A stretch of DNA of 41,538 bases from NCBI GenBank assembly GCA_016937175.1, contig JAFGWL010000035.1, positions 1 through 41,538 of the forward strand, read 5' to 3'. Origin of the DNA: Candidatus Mcinerneyibacteriota bacterium. GTDB lineage: Bacteria; Macinerneyibacteriota; Macinerneyibacteria; Macinerneyibacteriales; DSCS01. The translations under genes and the position numbers were made by a program. The notes under the pieces are model-generated. The model ran no database searches, was not told the DNA's origin, and saw nothing but the letters and a program-made list of their open reading frames with translations. Below, one piece after another: positions 7,494-16,063 of the stretch (positions are counted from its first letter, which is position 1; every line of letters begins with the position of its first letter).

Positions 7494-8794
7494 CAGATGG
7501 AAGGACGATTGAAAAAGGCACGGAATGCCCGGGTCATATAATCGTGGTCGAGGACACCGGCGGTCTCCCGTATGGAGTGCATAGCCCACATGGGGTTGCC
7601 CACGTCGACGGTCCTGATCCCCAGAGAAGCGGAGCTGACCGGGCCGATGGTGCTCCCCGAAGGGATATCCGAGCGGTTGGTCATCTTCTGGCAGGGGATC
7701 TCTTCATCCCGGCAAAGGTCTTCGAAGAGGGAAGCGGTTTCTGCTGTGGTGGCATATCTGAAATTGGCATTCAGCTTGATCACAGGACCCTGATTGATGC
7801 GCGGGGCATAATCGGGGTCATGTTTATCTGAAAAATTGGGGTGCAGGGCGTGGGCCATATCAGCGGAGATCATAAACGAACGGGCCGCAGCTCTGTACCA
7901 GGAATCAGGAGCGATGTCACCGAATGCAGAAAGAAGCCTGGTGAGGGTATCTTTGAGAAAAGAAGAGCCGGCTCCCTGCAGGGTATTGCTCCCTACTTCT
8001 TCGTTATCATAGAAGGCCGCGACGGCAGAGACATCGGGATTCTCCGATGAGAGGAGGGCATTTAGAGCTGCATGGCACATGGCCAGGTTATCGATACGCC
8101 CTGCCGTGATGAGTTCTGTGTTCATTCCCGTATACATCCCCGGGGTGGCGTCAAAGAGAAAGAGGTCCATCTCTCCCATCTTCTCGGGATGGATCCCGAG
8201 TTCCCGGGCGACGAAACGTCGGAGAGCACCTTTCTGAGGCTCATCATTATAGGCGGAAAAAACAGCGGGAAGATGGGATTGTCTGTTCAGTTCGAAGCCT
8301 TTGTTGACCTCTCTGTTCATATGGATGGCCAGGTTAGGGATGACAGCGACAGGACGTTTAGTTTTGATGAGTTTTTGGATGCTTCCCCCTTTTTCCCGGA
8401 TCATGACCCGGCCCGCCAGGGAGAGTTCTCTGTCCAGCCAGGTATTGAGGATCGGGCCTCCATAGACTTCCACGCCGACTTTCAGGTAATTGCCGGAAAC
8501 GGATTCGCTCTCATTTTTGACCTTGAACAGGGGGCTGTCTGTGTGGGCCCCGATAAGGCGGAAACCCCTTTTCACAGGGCTTTCCTTCCCCAGAGTGAAG
8601 GCGATGAGGGCAGAGTTATTTCGGACGACATAATATTTGCCTCCCGGGCGGACGGCCCAGCTCTCTTCCTCTTTGAGAAGTGTAAAGCCCTTCTCCTCCA
8701 GTTTCTGTATCAAAGCGGCTGCCGCATGGAACGAGGTGGCCGATTTGTTGATAAAAGTTAGCAGATCATCAGTCAATGCATAGACATGTTCCAT
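7493..8794 (-). CDS. apeB: M18 family aminopeptidase (aspartyl aminopeptidase type)
   Basis: A 433-aa zinc metallo-aminopeptidase of family M18, cytosolic, removing N-terminal residues (acidic ones in typical members) from peptides. Zinc-site and catalytic motifs are visible in order: GAHTDSP (about 90), RIDNLA (about 235), DNEEVGS (about 263), SADMAHALHPN (about 310) and the C-terminal MWAMHSIRE. The length matches the family. The frame extends to 8809, but the ATG at 8794 follows AAAGGAG by 5 bases and is preferred. It has its own promoter (8816-8843). Confidence 0.95.
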   Translation of the reverse strand: MEHVYALTDDLLTFINKSATSFHAAAALIQKLEEKGFTLLKEEESWAVRPGGKYYVVRNNSALIAFTLGKESPVKRGFRLIGAHTDSPLFKVKNESESVSGNYLKVGVEVYGGPILNTWLDRELSLAGRVMIREKGGSIQKLIKTKRPVAVIPNLAIHMNREVNKGFELNRQSHLPAVFSAYNDEPQKGALRRFVARELGIHPEKMGEMDLFLFDATPGMYTGMNTELITAGRIDNLAMCHAALNALLSSENPDVSAVAAFYDNEEVGSNTLQGAGSSFLKDTLTRLLSAFGDIAPDSWYRAAARSFMISADMAHALHPNFSDKHDPDYAPRINQGPVIKLNANFRYATTAETASLFEDLCRDEEIPCQKMTNRSDIPSGSTIGPVSSASLGIRTVDVGNPMWAMHSIRETAGVLDHDYMTRAFRAFFNRPSI

Positions 8795-8815
8795 TGTGAC
8801 TCCTTTCATGGCATT

Positions 8816-8843
8816 ATGGTAATCTGAAAATCGGGTGGGTCAA
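8816..8843 (-). promoter_or_regulatory. M18 peptidase promoter
   Basis: Minus strand TTGACC (8838-8843), a 16-base spacer and TACCAT (8816-8821). It starts within a few bases of the end of the upstream gene's terminator. Confidence 0.55.
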
Positions 8844-8844
8844 G

Positions 8845-8880
8845 AAAATAAAAAGAAGAAGGGGGAGGGAATCCTCCCCC
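8845..8880 (-). terminator. terminator of the DUF4282 gene
   Basis: On the minus strand a GGGGGAGG/CCTCCCCC stem (8861-8868 with 8873-8880) and a 4-base loop are followed by TTCTTCTTTTTATTTT. It sits 7 bases after the gene's stop. Confidence 0.85.
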
Positions 8881-8887
8881 GGAACGA

Positions 8888-9181
8888 TCATTTTTTGCTG
8901 TCGATGCTTTTCAGAGTCTCATAGATCTTGAAGAGGATGATAATGATCTCCATATAGACACGGGTCAAAATCGTCGCGATGAGAATGAAGAGCGGGGCTC
9001 CGATGATGAGCGCCAGCAGTCCGGCAGCGAAGCCTCCCTGAAAACCGGCGACGATAATACCCAGGGCTCCAAGAACGATCCCGATGAGACTCAGGATGTA
9101 GAGAAACTTGATGACTTTCCCGGTGATGAAATCGGTAAAGTTAAAATCCAACAGCGCTTTCAAAAAACTCTTTCCTTCCAT
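8888..9181 (-). CDS. DUF4282 family small membrane protein
   Basis: A 97-aa protein. It opens with a short amphipathic part (FLKALLDFNFTDFITGKVIK), then has two long hydrophobic segments at about 22-50 and 52-80 and a basic tail. The pattern matches DUF4282 membrane proteins, whose role is unknown. A longer frame begins at 9238, but the ATG at 9181 has GGAGG 7 bases upstream and a promoter just beyond. It is flanked by its own promoter and terminator, so it is monocistronic. Confidence 0.85.
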   Translation of the reverse strand: MEGKSFLKALLDFNFTDFITGKVIKFLYILSLIGIVLGALGIIVAGFQGGFAAGLLALIIGAPLFILIATILTRVYMEIIIILFKIYETLKSIDSKK

Positions 9182-9209
9182 ATCGAACCTCCATTTGTTA
9201 ATGTTCTCT

Positions 9210-9238
9210 ATTATAACCCAGAGAAGCAAAGAATGCAA
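9210..9238 (-). promoter_or_regulatory. DUF4282 gene promoter
   Basis: Minus strand TTGCAT (9233-9238), a 17-base spacer and TATAAT (9210-9215). This argues against the longer frame start at 9238. Confidence 0.75.
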
Positions 9239-9256
9239 CTGTTCCTTAAGTTTCCC

Positions 9257-9284
9257 TTGATTTTTTAAAGGTCACGTTTAGTAT
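9257..9284 (+). promoter_or_regulatory. promoter of the DUF4837/barrel operon
   Basis: TTGATT (9257-9262), a 16-base spacer and TAGTAT (9279-9284), followed by GGGAGG and the ATG at 9306. Confidence 0.65.
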
Positions 9285-9305
9285 GAACGAAGATGGGAGG
9301 TCAAT

Positions 9306-10352
9306 ATGAACCGCTTTTGCCTTATGATAATCGTTGTCATCCTTCTTTTCACCGGTTGTGCCCGGACCCATAAATTCTCCACCATGGGGACAGAATATCA
9401 GATCGCCTATTTTACAGATGAGGGGCTGGACAGGAAACATGGCCCGCTTATCATGAAAGAACTCTCTTTCCCTCTCTATTTTACCCACAGGGAAAGCGTT
9501 TTTGAAATCGTCCCGCGGGATATCGCCTCTGTGGGGAAATTTACAAAATTCAAGAACATCGTCTTTGCAGACGATATCTCCACGGAAGACGGGGTGACTG
9601 TTTTTTTAAGGGATATTCTGGGAAGCGACGTGCTGAATAATGTCAGGAGGATCTCCATCGCCCACCAGAAGGATGTCTGGATAGAAGGACAGAGTGTCCT
9701 CTTTCTCCTTTTCAACGGGAAGGACTATACCCCGGCGGAAGTCGAAAAGACCGTGAAAGGAGCCCACACGAGGCTTTCTGAGTATATCGGAGAACGTATC
9801 AGCGAAGACCTGGCCAAAGAGAAAGTCTCAAAGAAAGCGGAGTCGATGAGCCGTGAACGATTCGGTTTTCCCCTCCTCATCCCTTTCAGGTACTCTCTCT
9901 TTAAAGAATCGGAGACATTTCTCTCTTTTGTGACCAGGATGCCGGACAGGCTCTTTTTCATTGCAGAGCTCCCCCCGACGGAAGTGCCCGTGACCATGTC
10001 CTTCATGATAGAAGCCAGGAACAACCTCACTGCTGAATACTACGGAGGAGACCGTATCGTCGAACTGATCTACCAGTGGCAAAAGGAGTCTCCTGACGTT
10101 CCCTGGTACGGAGAGTTTGATGTGGTCACCGTGGATGGAAGGCCGGTCTACAGGCTGACCGGACTATGGGAAAACCAGGAAAATGTAAACGGCGGGCCCT
10201 TTATCACCTACCTGGTGGAAAGAGAAGGTAAACGCTATCTTCTGGACGCCATGCTCTTCTATCCTTCCGGGAATAAGTGGCCGTTTTTGAATAAACTGGA
10301 AGCGTCTCTCAAAAGGACGGTCCGCAGCCTTCAGGCAGGAGCGGGGCAGTGA
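9306..10352 (+). CDS. DUF4837 family lipoprotein
   Basis: A 348-aa lipoprotein: a signal peptide (MNRFCLMIIVVILLFTGC) with lipobox LFTGC at about 14-18. The C-terminal third carries a pattern I recognise from DUF4837: TGLWENQENVNGGPFITYLV, then FYPSGNKWPFLNKLEASLK (about 285-335). The middle segment with PFRYSLFKESETFLSFVTRMP also fits. DUF4837 proteins are known mainly from Bacteroidota and have no defined function. The gene overlaps the following beta-barrel gene by GTGA, so the two are probably coupled and may act together at the outer membrane. That link is inferred from context. Confidence 0.8.
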   Translation: MNRFCLMIIVVILLFTGCARTHKFSTMGTEYQIAYFTDEGLDRKHGPLIMKELSFPLYFTHRESVFEIVPRDIASVGKFTKFKNIVFADDISTEDGVTVFLRDILGSDVLNNVRRISIAHQKDVWIEGQSVLFLLFNGKDYTPAEVEKTVKGAHTRLSEYIGERISEDLAKEKVSKKAESMSRERFGFPLLIPFRYSLFKESETFLSFVTRMPDRLFFIAELPPTEVPVTMSFMIEARNNLTAEYYGGDRIVELIYQWQKESPDVPWYGEFDVVTVDGRPVYRLTGLWENQENVNGGPFITYLVEREGKRYLLDAMLFYPSGNKWPFLNKLEASLKRTVRSLQAGAGQ

Positions 10353-12637
10353 CAGGCCGCCGAGGAGCCCTGCTCCTTTTTCTGGTGTTTCTGACTTTGC
10401 CGGTATGGAGCAGCCCCTGGCCTCTCATGGATGACAATCTTTATCCCTGGAAGAGCCTTTCGCTTCTGGACGGGACAGAGCCGTGGCGTCAGGAGTCCCT
10501 GGAAGAGTGGGACAGTTCCGCCCGATTCCCCTGGGAGTGGGTTTCACAAAAGAAAGAGGCGGAAAAGGGAGCTCTGTTTACCGTCTACAATACAGCCTCG
10601 CTTTTCGATATCGATGTCTTTTACGGAAGAGAGGGTTTCCCGGAAGGGCGGCGCCTTCCCCTTTTCAAAGGAAATAATTATAACCTTACCCTGAACGGGA
10701 CCCCTCTCTATTCAGACGATTATCTCTACCGGACCGGGTCAGTGAAGGATAAGGTGGAAATATTTTTGAATAAAGAGACTGAGGATTTCAGCGTCGAAGC
10801 TGCTCTTTCTGTGGAATCGGGGGAGAACTTCGAGGCTGAGGGAGCTATCTTCTCTTTCGACCACCTTTCCGTGGTCTACGAGAAAGGGACGCGTCTGACC
10901 GTTGGAAAGATCACCCCTTTCTTCGGCCCCTATCTCTTCGACAAACGGGACGAAGGGATCGCAGGGTTTGAAGTAGAGACAACTCTCGGAGGGGTCGCCC
11001 TGCACTTTGTGGCAGCCCGCCCCGATATCCCCCTGGATTTTACAAAGTCCGGGTCTCAACTTGTCATTCTTGACAGGGAGAAGTGGGAGAGCGGTGATGT
11101 CATCTATCATTTTCCGAAGCCCTTCGACTATTTTGAAGGAGAGGAGCTTCCTGTCTGGGTCTATGAGATAAGCGACGGGGCCGGTGAAGTCGTTACCCGG
11201 GACATTACCTCGTTATGCCATGTGACCCACAGTGATGTGATCATCCCTGCCGGGGCGCTCGATCCCGGGGCCCTCCGGGTGGAGATCCATTATACAGATG
11301 AACAGAGCGGAGCCCGTCAGCAGATGTATATCAATGCCTTCAACCTGGAGAAAGAGTGGCCCTGGGGGTTGTCAGCCGCTGTCGCCTATGTGGACCTCCA
11401 CAATGATACCCATTCGGTGGAGAACACCCAGGGATTGACCGGGCCTCTGGATTCAAATATCTGGAGTTTCCGGGCTTCCTTCCAAAAGGGAGGGTTGGCT
11501 GCCTCAGGGCATTATGCTGTCTCCAAGATCGTCCCGGATGACAACCTTTTTGATGACCGGGAGATCGATTTCATCACCCGGCTGAAAGCCGCCCTGGATT
11601 GGGGACGCATCAGGCTGGTAGGGGAGTATGCGCGGATGGGTGCCGATTTTCTCCCCAATGTCCTTTCTCTCCGTGATAAGTGGAAGCTCTACACAGACAG
11701 AGACGGGGATTTCACATGGAACTATGAAGAAGAGATGCCTCTCGGGGTGGAAACTTTTAGAGCGTCTCTCTCGCTGGAAGGGGCTCTTCAGCAGGAAATC
11801 CGCTTCAGCCGGATGACTGACCTCGAAAGCCGCTACATGCAGAACGAGGAGTATGCCTCTTATGACCGTTTTTACCTCCCGTATTACAGTTCCACGGGGA
11901 ACGAATACCGGCTCTATGGAGAGGGGATCTCCGACGGGCAGGAGACGACTCTCATCTCCTGGGAAGGAGCCTGGAAAGGACTCTCTGCCTCTTTCACCTA
12001 TACAGCCGAAAAGGATGATGACCTGGTGATCTCTCCGCTGAAGAAGCAGATGAAGAGTGTCTTGGTGCAGTCCGGATGGGAGAGCTCATTCGCTGAAGTG
12101 ACCGTTTCTTACCAAAAGAGCCGGGATAAGATCTATTTCAGCCCCGTTGAGGGGGGATTCGTCCGGCAGCAGAAGGATGAGACCTTTACACTGGAAGGAG
12201 CCGGGCATTACAGGATCCCGCTCCCCTCACATTTCGCCCTTAAACTACTGGGGGAGGGGGAATATGTGAAAGATGCCGATTCCATCTATGAAGAGTGGAG
12301 GCGTCTCATGTTCCGTGAGGTGATCTTTCCTTTTGACCGAGTAGGAGAAGAGTATCTCCGCTTCCGTTACGGGTATCAGCTTTTCTATCTCTTTGGAGAA
12401 AAAGCATACCTTATGGCCTACTATCAGCGGGAAGAAAGCCGCGGCGAAAACTCTCTGGGAGGAGCTTCTCTTGATTACTACTCCTATGAGAGGGGATTGA
12501 AGTTCTTTTCCGATTTTGGCGAGACGAACTTCAGGTTTGCTGCCTTTTACGATGAATATGAACTCCGTTTTGATCATTGGAGTCCCTGGGACTACTCCTT
12601 CAAACGGATCGGGGCTTTGCTGGAGATGAAGTTCTAA
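10349..12637 (+). CDS. large putative outer-membrane beta-barrel protein
   Basis: A 762-aa protein starting with GTG that overlaps the upstream stop; an AGGAG-like site precedes it. Residues 1-21 form a signal peptide (GALLLFLVFLTLPVWSS). The rest alternates polar and hydrophobic/aromatic residues and ends in LEMKF, with the terminal Phe expected of a BAM-inserted barrel. Much of the C-terminal ~400 residues looks like barrel strands (for example FRASFQKGGLAASGHYAV, LYGEGISDGQETTLISWEGA). Residues ~230-310 look more like a globular beta insert. No family is recognised and no TonB box was seen. The stop overlaps the stop of the convergent glycosylase gene by 2 bases. Confidence 0.7.
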   Translation: MTGRRGALLLFLVFLTLPVWSSPWPLMDDNLYPWKSLSLLDGTEPWRQESLEEWDSSARFPWEWVSQKKEAEKGALFTVYNTASLFDIDVFYGREGFPEGRRLPLFKGNNYNLTLNGTPLYSDDYLYRTGSVKDKVEIFLNKETEDFSVEAALSVESGENFEAEGAIFSFDHLSVVYEKGTRLTVGKITPFFGPYLFDKRDEGIAGFEVETTLGGVALHFVAARPDIPLDFTKSGSQLVILDREKWESGDVIYHFPKPFDYFEGEELPVWVYEISDGAGEVVTRDITSLCHVTHSDVIIPAGALDPGALRVEIHYTDEQSGARQQMYINAFNLEKEWPWGLSAAVAYVDLHNDTHSVENTQGLTGPLDSNIWSFRASFQKGGLAASGHYAVSKIVPDDNLFDDREIDFITRLKAALDWGRIRLVGEYARMGADFLPNVLSLRDKWKLYTDRDGDFTWNYEEEMPLGVETFRASLSLEGALQQEIRFSRMTDLESRYMQNEEYASYDRFYLPYYSSTGNEYRLYGEGISDGQETTLISWEGAWKGLSASFTYTAEKDDDLVISPLKKQMKSVLVQSGWESSFAEVTVSYQKSRDKIYFSPVEGGFVRQQKDETFTLEGAGHYRIPLPSHFALKLLGEGEYVKDADSIYEEWRRLMFREVIFPFDRVGEEYLRFRYGYQLFYLFGEKAYLMAYYQREESRGENSLGGASLDYYSYERGLKFFSDFGETNFRFAAFYDEYELRFDHWSPWDYSFKRIGALLEMKF

Positions 12638-13275
12638 CGGATAAAATCGAGAGCCTTTCTGATATCCTCCTTGAAGGATGGGATGAAGGAAGCTCCGTTG
12701 GGGCGGATGAGAAAAGAGGGGTGAAATGTCAGAAGCAACGGGAACTCTCCGTGCCGGGTGATCCTGCCGTGTTCCCTGGTGATCTTGATCTCCTTTTCCC
12801 CGCTGAGGATCGTCCCCGGCACTTTCCCCAGGGCAACGATAATACGCGGAGTAAGAAGGTTCAGCTGTCTTTCCAGATAGGGAAGGCAGGCCTTGACAGC
12901 CTCTTCCCGGGGATTTTCATTATTAAAGGGACGACATTTGACAATATTGGCGATATAGATCTGTGAGGGGTCAGTCCCTGTCTCTTCTAAAACCTGGCGC
13001 AGGAGGCGGCCGGCCCGGCCCACAAAGGGGCGTCCCGATTCGTCTTCTTCCCTTCCCGGGCCTTCCCCGACAAAGACAAGGGATGCTCTAGAATCGCCTT
13101 CACCGAAAACGGGGTGAAGGCGCTTTGTCCCGTAGAGACATGCCCGGCAGCGGCTGACCTCCTCCCGGAGAGTCTCCCATTCACTTTGAGTATCAGTAAC
13201 GGAGATATGGTTAAGGGGTGAAAACTCCAGGCCGTTCCATTTGATCCACTTTTTGTAAAAATAATTTTCTTCCAT
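12634..13275 (-). CDS. family 4 uracil-DNA glycosylase (4Fe-4S)
   Basis: A 213-aa DNA repair enzyme that removes uracil from DNA. Motif A is VGEGPGREEDESGRPFVGRAG (69-89), and a late FHPSFLIR holds the family His-Pro. Four cysteines fit the iron-sulfur cluster: C43, C46, C114 and C130. The preceding frame extends to a TTG at 13311 inside a terminator, so the ATG at 13275 is preferred. It lacks a ribosome site but has TATACT 7 bases upstream. It converges with the barrel gene with overlapping stops. Confidence 0.92.
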   Translation of the reverse strand: MEENYFYKKWIKWNGLEFSPLNHISVTDTQSEWETLREEVSRCRACLYGTKRLHPVFGEGDSRASLVFVGEGPGREEDESGRPFVGRAGRLLRQVLEETGTDPSQIYIANIVKCRPFNNENPREEAVKACLPYLERQLNLLTPRIIVALGKVPGTILSGEKEIKITREHGRITRHGEFPLLLTFHPSFLIRPNGASFIPSFKEDIRKALDFIR

Positions 13276-13282
13276 AGGGAGG

Positions 13283-13311
13283 AGTATATCAGAGCAGCGA
13301 AAAGAGCGCAA
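13283..13311 (-). promoter_or_regulatory. leaderless promoter of the uracil-DNA glycosylase
   Basis: Minus strand TTGCGC (13306-13311), a 17-base spacer and TATACT (13283-13288), 7 bases before the ATG. The -35 is weak. The sequence between -10 and ATG is CCTCCCT, the complement of a ribosome site, so ordinary initiation is unlikely. Confidence 0.45.
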
Positions 13312-13343
13312 AAGAAAAAGCCCGCTCCAATGAAGCGGGCTTT
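13305..13343 (-). terminator. terminator of the DUF4097 gene
   Basis: A perfect 10-bp stem (13317-13326 with 13334-13343) with a 7-base loop; the minus-strand copy runs into TTCTTTTG. It lies 27 bases after the gene's stop and touches the next promoter. Confidence 0.8.
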
Positions 13344-13370
13344 CACAGAAAGGGAGGTCCGGTCAGGCTG

Positions 13371-14858
13371 TCATGCCTTCACGTCCTCTTGGGTATGGGT
13401 GGCTTTGATAACCGTGACGTCAAGGTCTCCGGAAACGCTGGAAAAGCTCTTTTCTTCGATCCGGCAGCCCCTGAAAGTAGCATCCCCGCTTACGGAATTG
13501 CCGTTGAAACGGCCGAAAGAACAATCTTCACCGGCGATATCTCCGCTTGTGGAGCGGAACTCAAGGGATTCGGCCTGGCTCTTTCTGAAATAAAAATCAC
13601 CGCTTACTGTAGTAAAAAGAGCCTCTTTCATAGTAACCATCTCCCCTTTGACATCTCCGCTTGTGGTCTTCAGGGTCATGCTGCCTGTCTTTATGTCGGA
13701 GATCTTCATGTCGCCGCTGACGGTGGCCAGTGTCGTGCTGTCAGAAAAGCGGATATCTTTGATGTAAAGGTCCCCGCTTGTGTTTTTCAAAGTGATCTCT
13801 TGTCCTTTCAGCTCAAAGAGGGTCATGTTTCCGCTGAGGCTTTCCAAAAAAAGCTCGGAAGAATCCACCCGGGAGACATTGATGCTTGAGGAGAGTCCCT
13901 TGACAGAGATCTTTTCCATAGCGGGGATTTCGAAGATGAATTTAACCGAGAGGCGTTTGACGGATCGGGAGATCTGCTCATTCATCTCAAGAGTCTTTCC
14001 TTTTTGCTTCATGACGATCTTATATCCTGTTTCCGGTACGAACTTTTTAATGACAGTCACTTTGACCTCATCTCTGTCGGCCGGAAGAAAAGCGACAGAA
14101 GAGGAGGCCAGAGAGAGGTCGATCTCGTCTATGTCCTTATAATAGTAGGTCTCGATGACCGGCACGCGCACCTCTTCATCTTCTGATGTGGTGATACGGA
14201 TACCGTTATCTCCTTTGATGATCGTGAAGTCGGGGACCTTCTCGGAGAGAAGGTCGTTAAGTGAGCTGCGAAGGATGTCCGTTTCCCTGAAAGCGGATTC
14301 CAAAGAATGTGAGACAGCTTTTCGGGTGATCAGGCTGATCAGCTTTCCCAGAAGGCCCAGCCGGACCTCTTCCCCGTTATCCTTGATGACGATCCCCTCT
14401 CCGGATATATCGACTTTTTCATCTTCTGATGTGATGAAGACGCCTTTGTCGGTGACCTTGACCACATTCCCGTCATTACGGATATAGAGGCCGGAGGCGC
14501 TCTTTTCGATAATATTATGGCCATCCTCGGTCTCGATCTTATATTCTCCGTTCTTAAACCAGATCCGCCCTTCAGGGCGAAGCAGAGTAAAGCTCGATCC
14601 CGCCGGGAGGATAAGCTTATGGATGACAGTGTCCGGCTTTTCCCCTTCCAGGCGGATCTTTTCTTTGGTGACTCTGGCTTTGAGCGGGCCGCTCTCGATG
14701 GTCATGCTGTTGGTCTCTTCAAAGAGGATGGACTCGATCTTCCCGATATTCTTAAATTCAAGATTGTATGAGGGGTCGTTAAGTGTCAGAACAGTGCTGG
14801 CTCCGAAAGCCGGCAAAAAGCATATCAAAAGAAATCCTGCCAAGGTGATTTTTTTCAT
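13371..14858 (-). CDS. exported DUF4097-type beta-repeat protein
   Basis: A 495-aa protein with a signal peptide (MKKITLAGFLLICFLPAFGAS). The C-terminal ~170 residues contain at least six repeats built on T/V-SGD (for example KNTSGDLYIKDI, ATVSGDMKISDI, KTTSGDVKGEM, TVSGDFYF, STSGDIAGE, SSVSGDLDVTV). This is the DUF4097 right-handed beta-helix/beta-roll pattern, often called putative adhesin. The N-terminal half has regular beta-rich segments. AAAGGAG precedes the ATG by 7 bases. It lies 52 bases after envC on the same strand, so it may be co-transcribed with ftsEX-envC. Probably periplasmic or surface; function unknown. Confidence 0.8.
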   Translation of the reverse strand: MKKITLAGFLLICFLPAFGASTVLTLNDPSYNLEFKNIGKIESILFEETNSMTIESGPLKARVTKEKIRLEGEKPDTVIHKLILPAGSSFTLLRPEGRIWFKNGEYKIETEDGHNIIEKSASGLYIRNDGNVVKVTDKGVFITSEDEKVDISGEGIVIKDNGEEVRLGLLGKLISLITRKAVSHSLESAFRETDILRSSLNDLLSEKVPDFTIIKGDNGIRITTSEDEEVRVPVIETYYYKDIDEIDLSLASSSVAFLPADRDEVKVTVIKKFVPETGYKIVMKQKGKTLEMNEQISRSVKRLSVKFIFEIPAMEKISVKGLSSSINVSRVDSSELFLESLSGNMTLFELKGQEITLKNTSGDLYIKDIRFSDSTTLATVSGDMKISDIKTGSMTLKTTSGDVKGEMVTMKEALFTTVSGDFYFRKSQAESLEFRSTSGDIAGEDCSFGRFNGNSVSGDATFRGCRIEEKSFSSVSGDLDVTVIKATHTQEDVKA

Positions 14859-14910
14859 ACATGCTCCTTTCCTTTATAACGTATAAGACAGATGGGGGCA
14901 GAAGATTGTT

Positions 14911-16062
14911 TCATGAGCGCGGAGAGAGCCAATCCAGGGGAGAGAGGGGGCTGGCTTCTTTGCGGATCTCAAAATGAATCAGCGGGGTGTCTGAAAGGAT
15001 GTCTCTTCCTGCCAGTCCGATAATGTCCCTCGGGGAGACGACATCTCCCTCGGTCACCCGGGCTGAGGCAAGGTTGGAATAGATTGTGAAATAGTTTTCT
15101 CCGTGGTCAAGGATGACCATGGTACCGTAGCTTTTAAAGGAACGGGCATAGATGACCTTGCCGGCGGCTACAGCTCTTACAGGGGACTTGAACGCAGCTG
15201 TGATGTCGATCCCGTCATTGGTCAGGACTGTCTTGTAGGTGGCGTCGATATTCTTTCCGAAATTTTTAAAGAGGGCCCCCTGGACAGGCCAGGCGAGGAT
15301 GCCTTTTAAGTCGGCGAACCGCACGTCTGCGCTGTAGGTGGACCCTTTCTTTTCGAGGTCCCGGATAAGTCCGGTAAGAGCCTCTTTCTGTTTCTGAAGT
15401 TCTTCGGCAAGCTGAAGGTAGTATTGTTTTTTTGACCGGATGGAAGTGAGGGCTGCCGATTTCTCCCGGTCCAGGCGCACCAATCTCTTTTCAGCGACTT
15501 TAGCGCTAAGAAGATTGTATGTGAGCCTTTCCAGGGCGGATGAGGTCTCTTCCCGGATATAGCCCAGCTCTTTCATAGTCTTTATATTTTCCATGAGGAC
15601 ATAATAGTTGAAATGGCCGAGGATCCTGAGCAGGGCAGAGTCGCGTCCGGCCCGGACCCCGGTATCGGGAATAAAAGCCTCAAGTTGTGATTGTTTCCAA
15701 TTGATGAAGGAGCGGGAGAAGACTGCTTTCAAAAAGAGAGAGAGACTCTCCTTACGGGCCTGGAGTTCAGCTCCCTTTTCGTCCAGTGTGACCAGTTCTT
15801 TCTCCGTCTCTCTGACGTGTCTTTCAAGCCGGGCTTTTTCTTCGCGTCCCCGGTCGATCCTTGCCTGAAGCTTTTGAAGCTGCTCCAGGAGGTCTCCCTC
15901 CTTCAAAGAAAAATATTCTGTCTTCTCGCGGCTCTCCCGAAGCTGACGTTCGATCTCCTCCAGCTCTTTTTGTTTTGCCCGGATATCGGCTCCAAGGGAT
16001 TGGGGGAAAAGAGGAATAAACATATAGAAGAGGAGGAGGGGAAGGATGAAAAGGGCCCTCAT
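14911..16062 (-). CDS. envC: EnvC-like amidase activator with degenerate LytM (M23) domain
   Basis: A 383-aa protein: signal peptide (about 1-24), a long coiled coil (25-110 and 165-243), and a C-terminal LytM/M23 domain (about 255-383). The zinc-ligand positions of active M23 enzymes are mostly lost: the first His is N282 (NDGID), the HxH pair reads LIH (L361, H363), and YxH reads YSN (N330); D286 remains. Loss of ligands is typical of EnvC, which activates cell-wall amidases rather than cutting itself. It starts one base after the ftsX stop. The frame continues upstream into ftsX, but ATG 16062 with the signal peptide is correct. Acts in the periplasm during cell separation. Confidence 0.85.
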   Translation of the reverse strand: MRALFILPLLLFYMFIPLFPQSLGADIRAKQKELEEIERQLRESREKTEYFSLKEGDLLEQLQKLQARIDRGREEKARLERHVRETEKELVTLDEKGAELQARKESLSLFLKAVFSRSFINWKQSQLEAFIPDTGVRAGRDSALLRILGHFNYYVLMENIKTMKELGYIREETSSALERLTYNLLSAKVAEKRLVRLDREKSAALTSIRSKKQYYLQLAEELQKQKEALTGLIRDLEKKGSTYSADVRFADLKGILAWPVQGALFKNFGKNIDATYKTVLTNDGIDITAAFKSPVRAVAAGKVIYARSFKSYGTMVILDHGENYFTIYSNLASARVTEGDVVSPRDIIGLAGRDILSDTPLIHFEIRKEASPLSPLDWLSPRS

Positions 16063-16063
16063 A

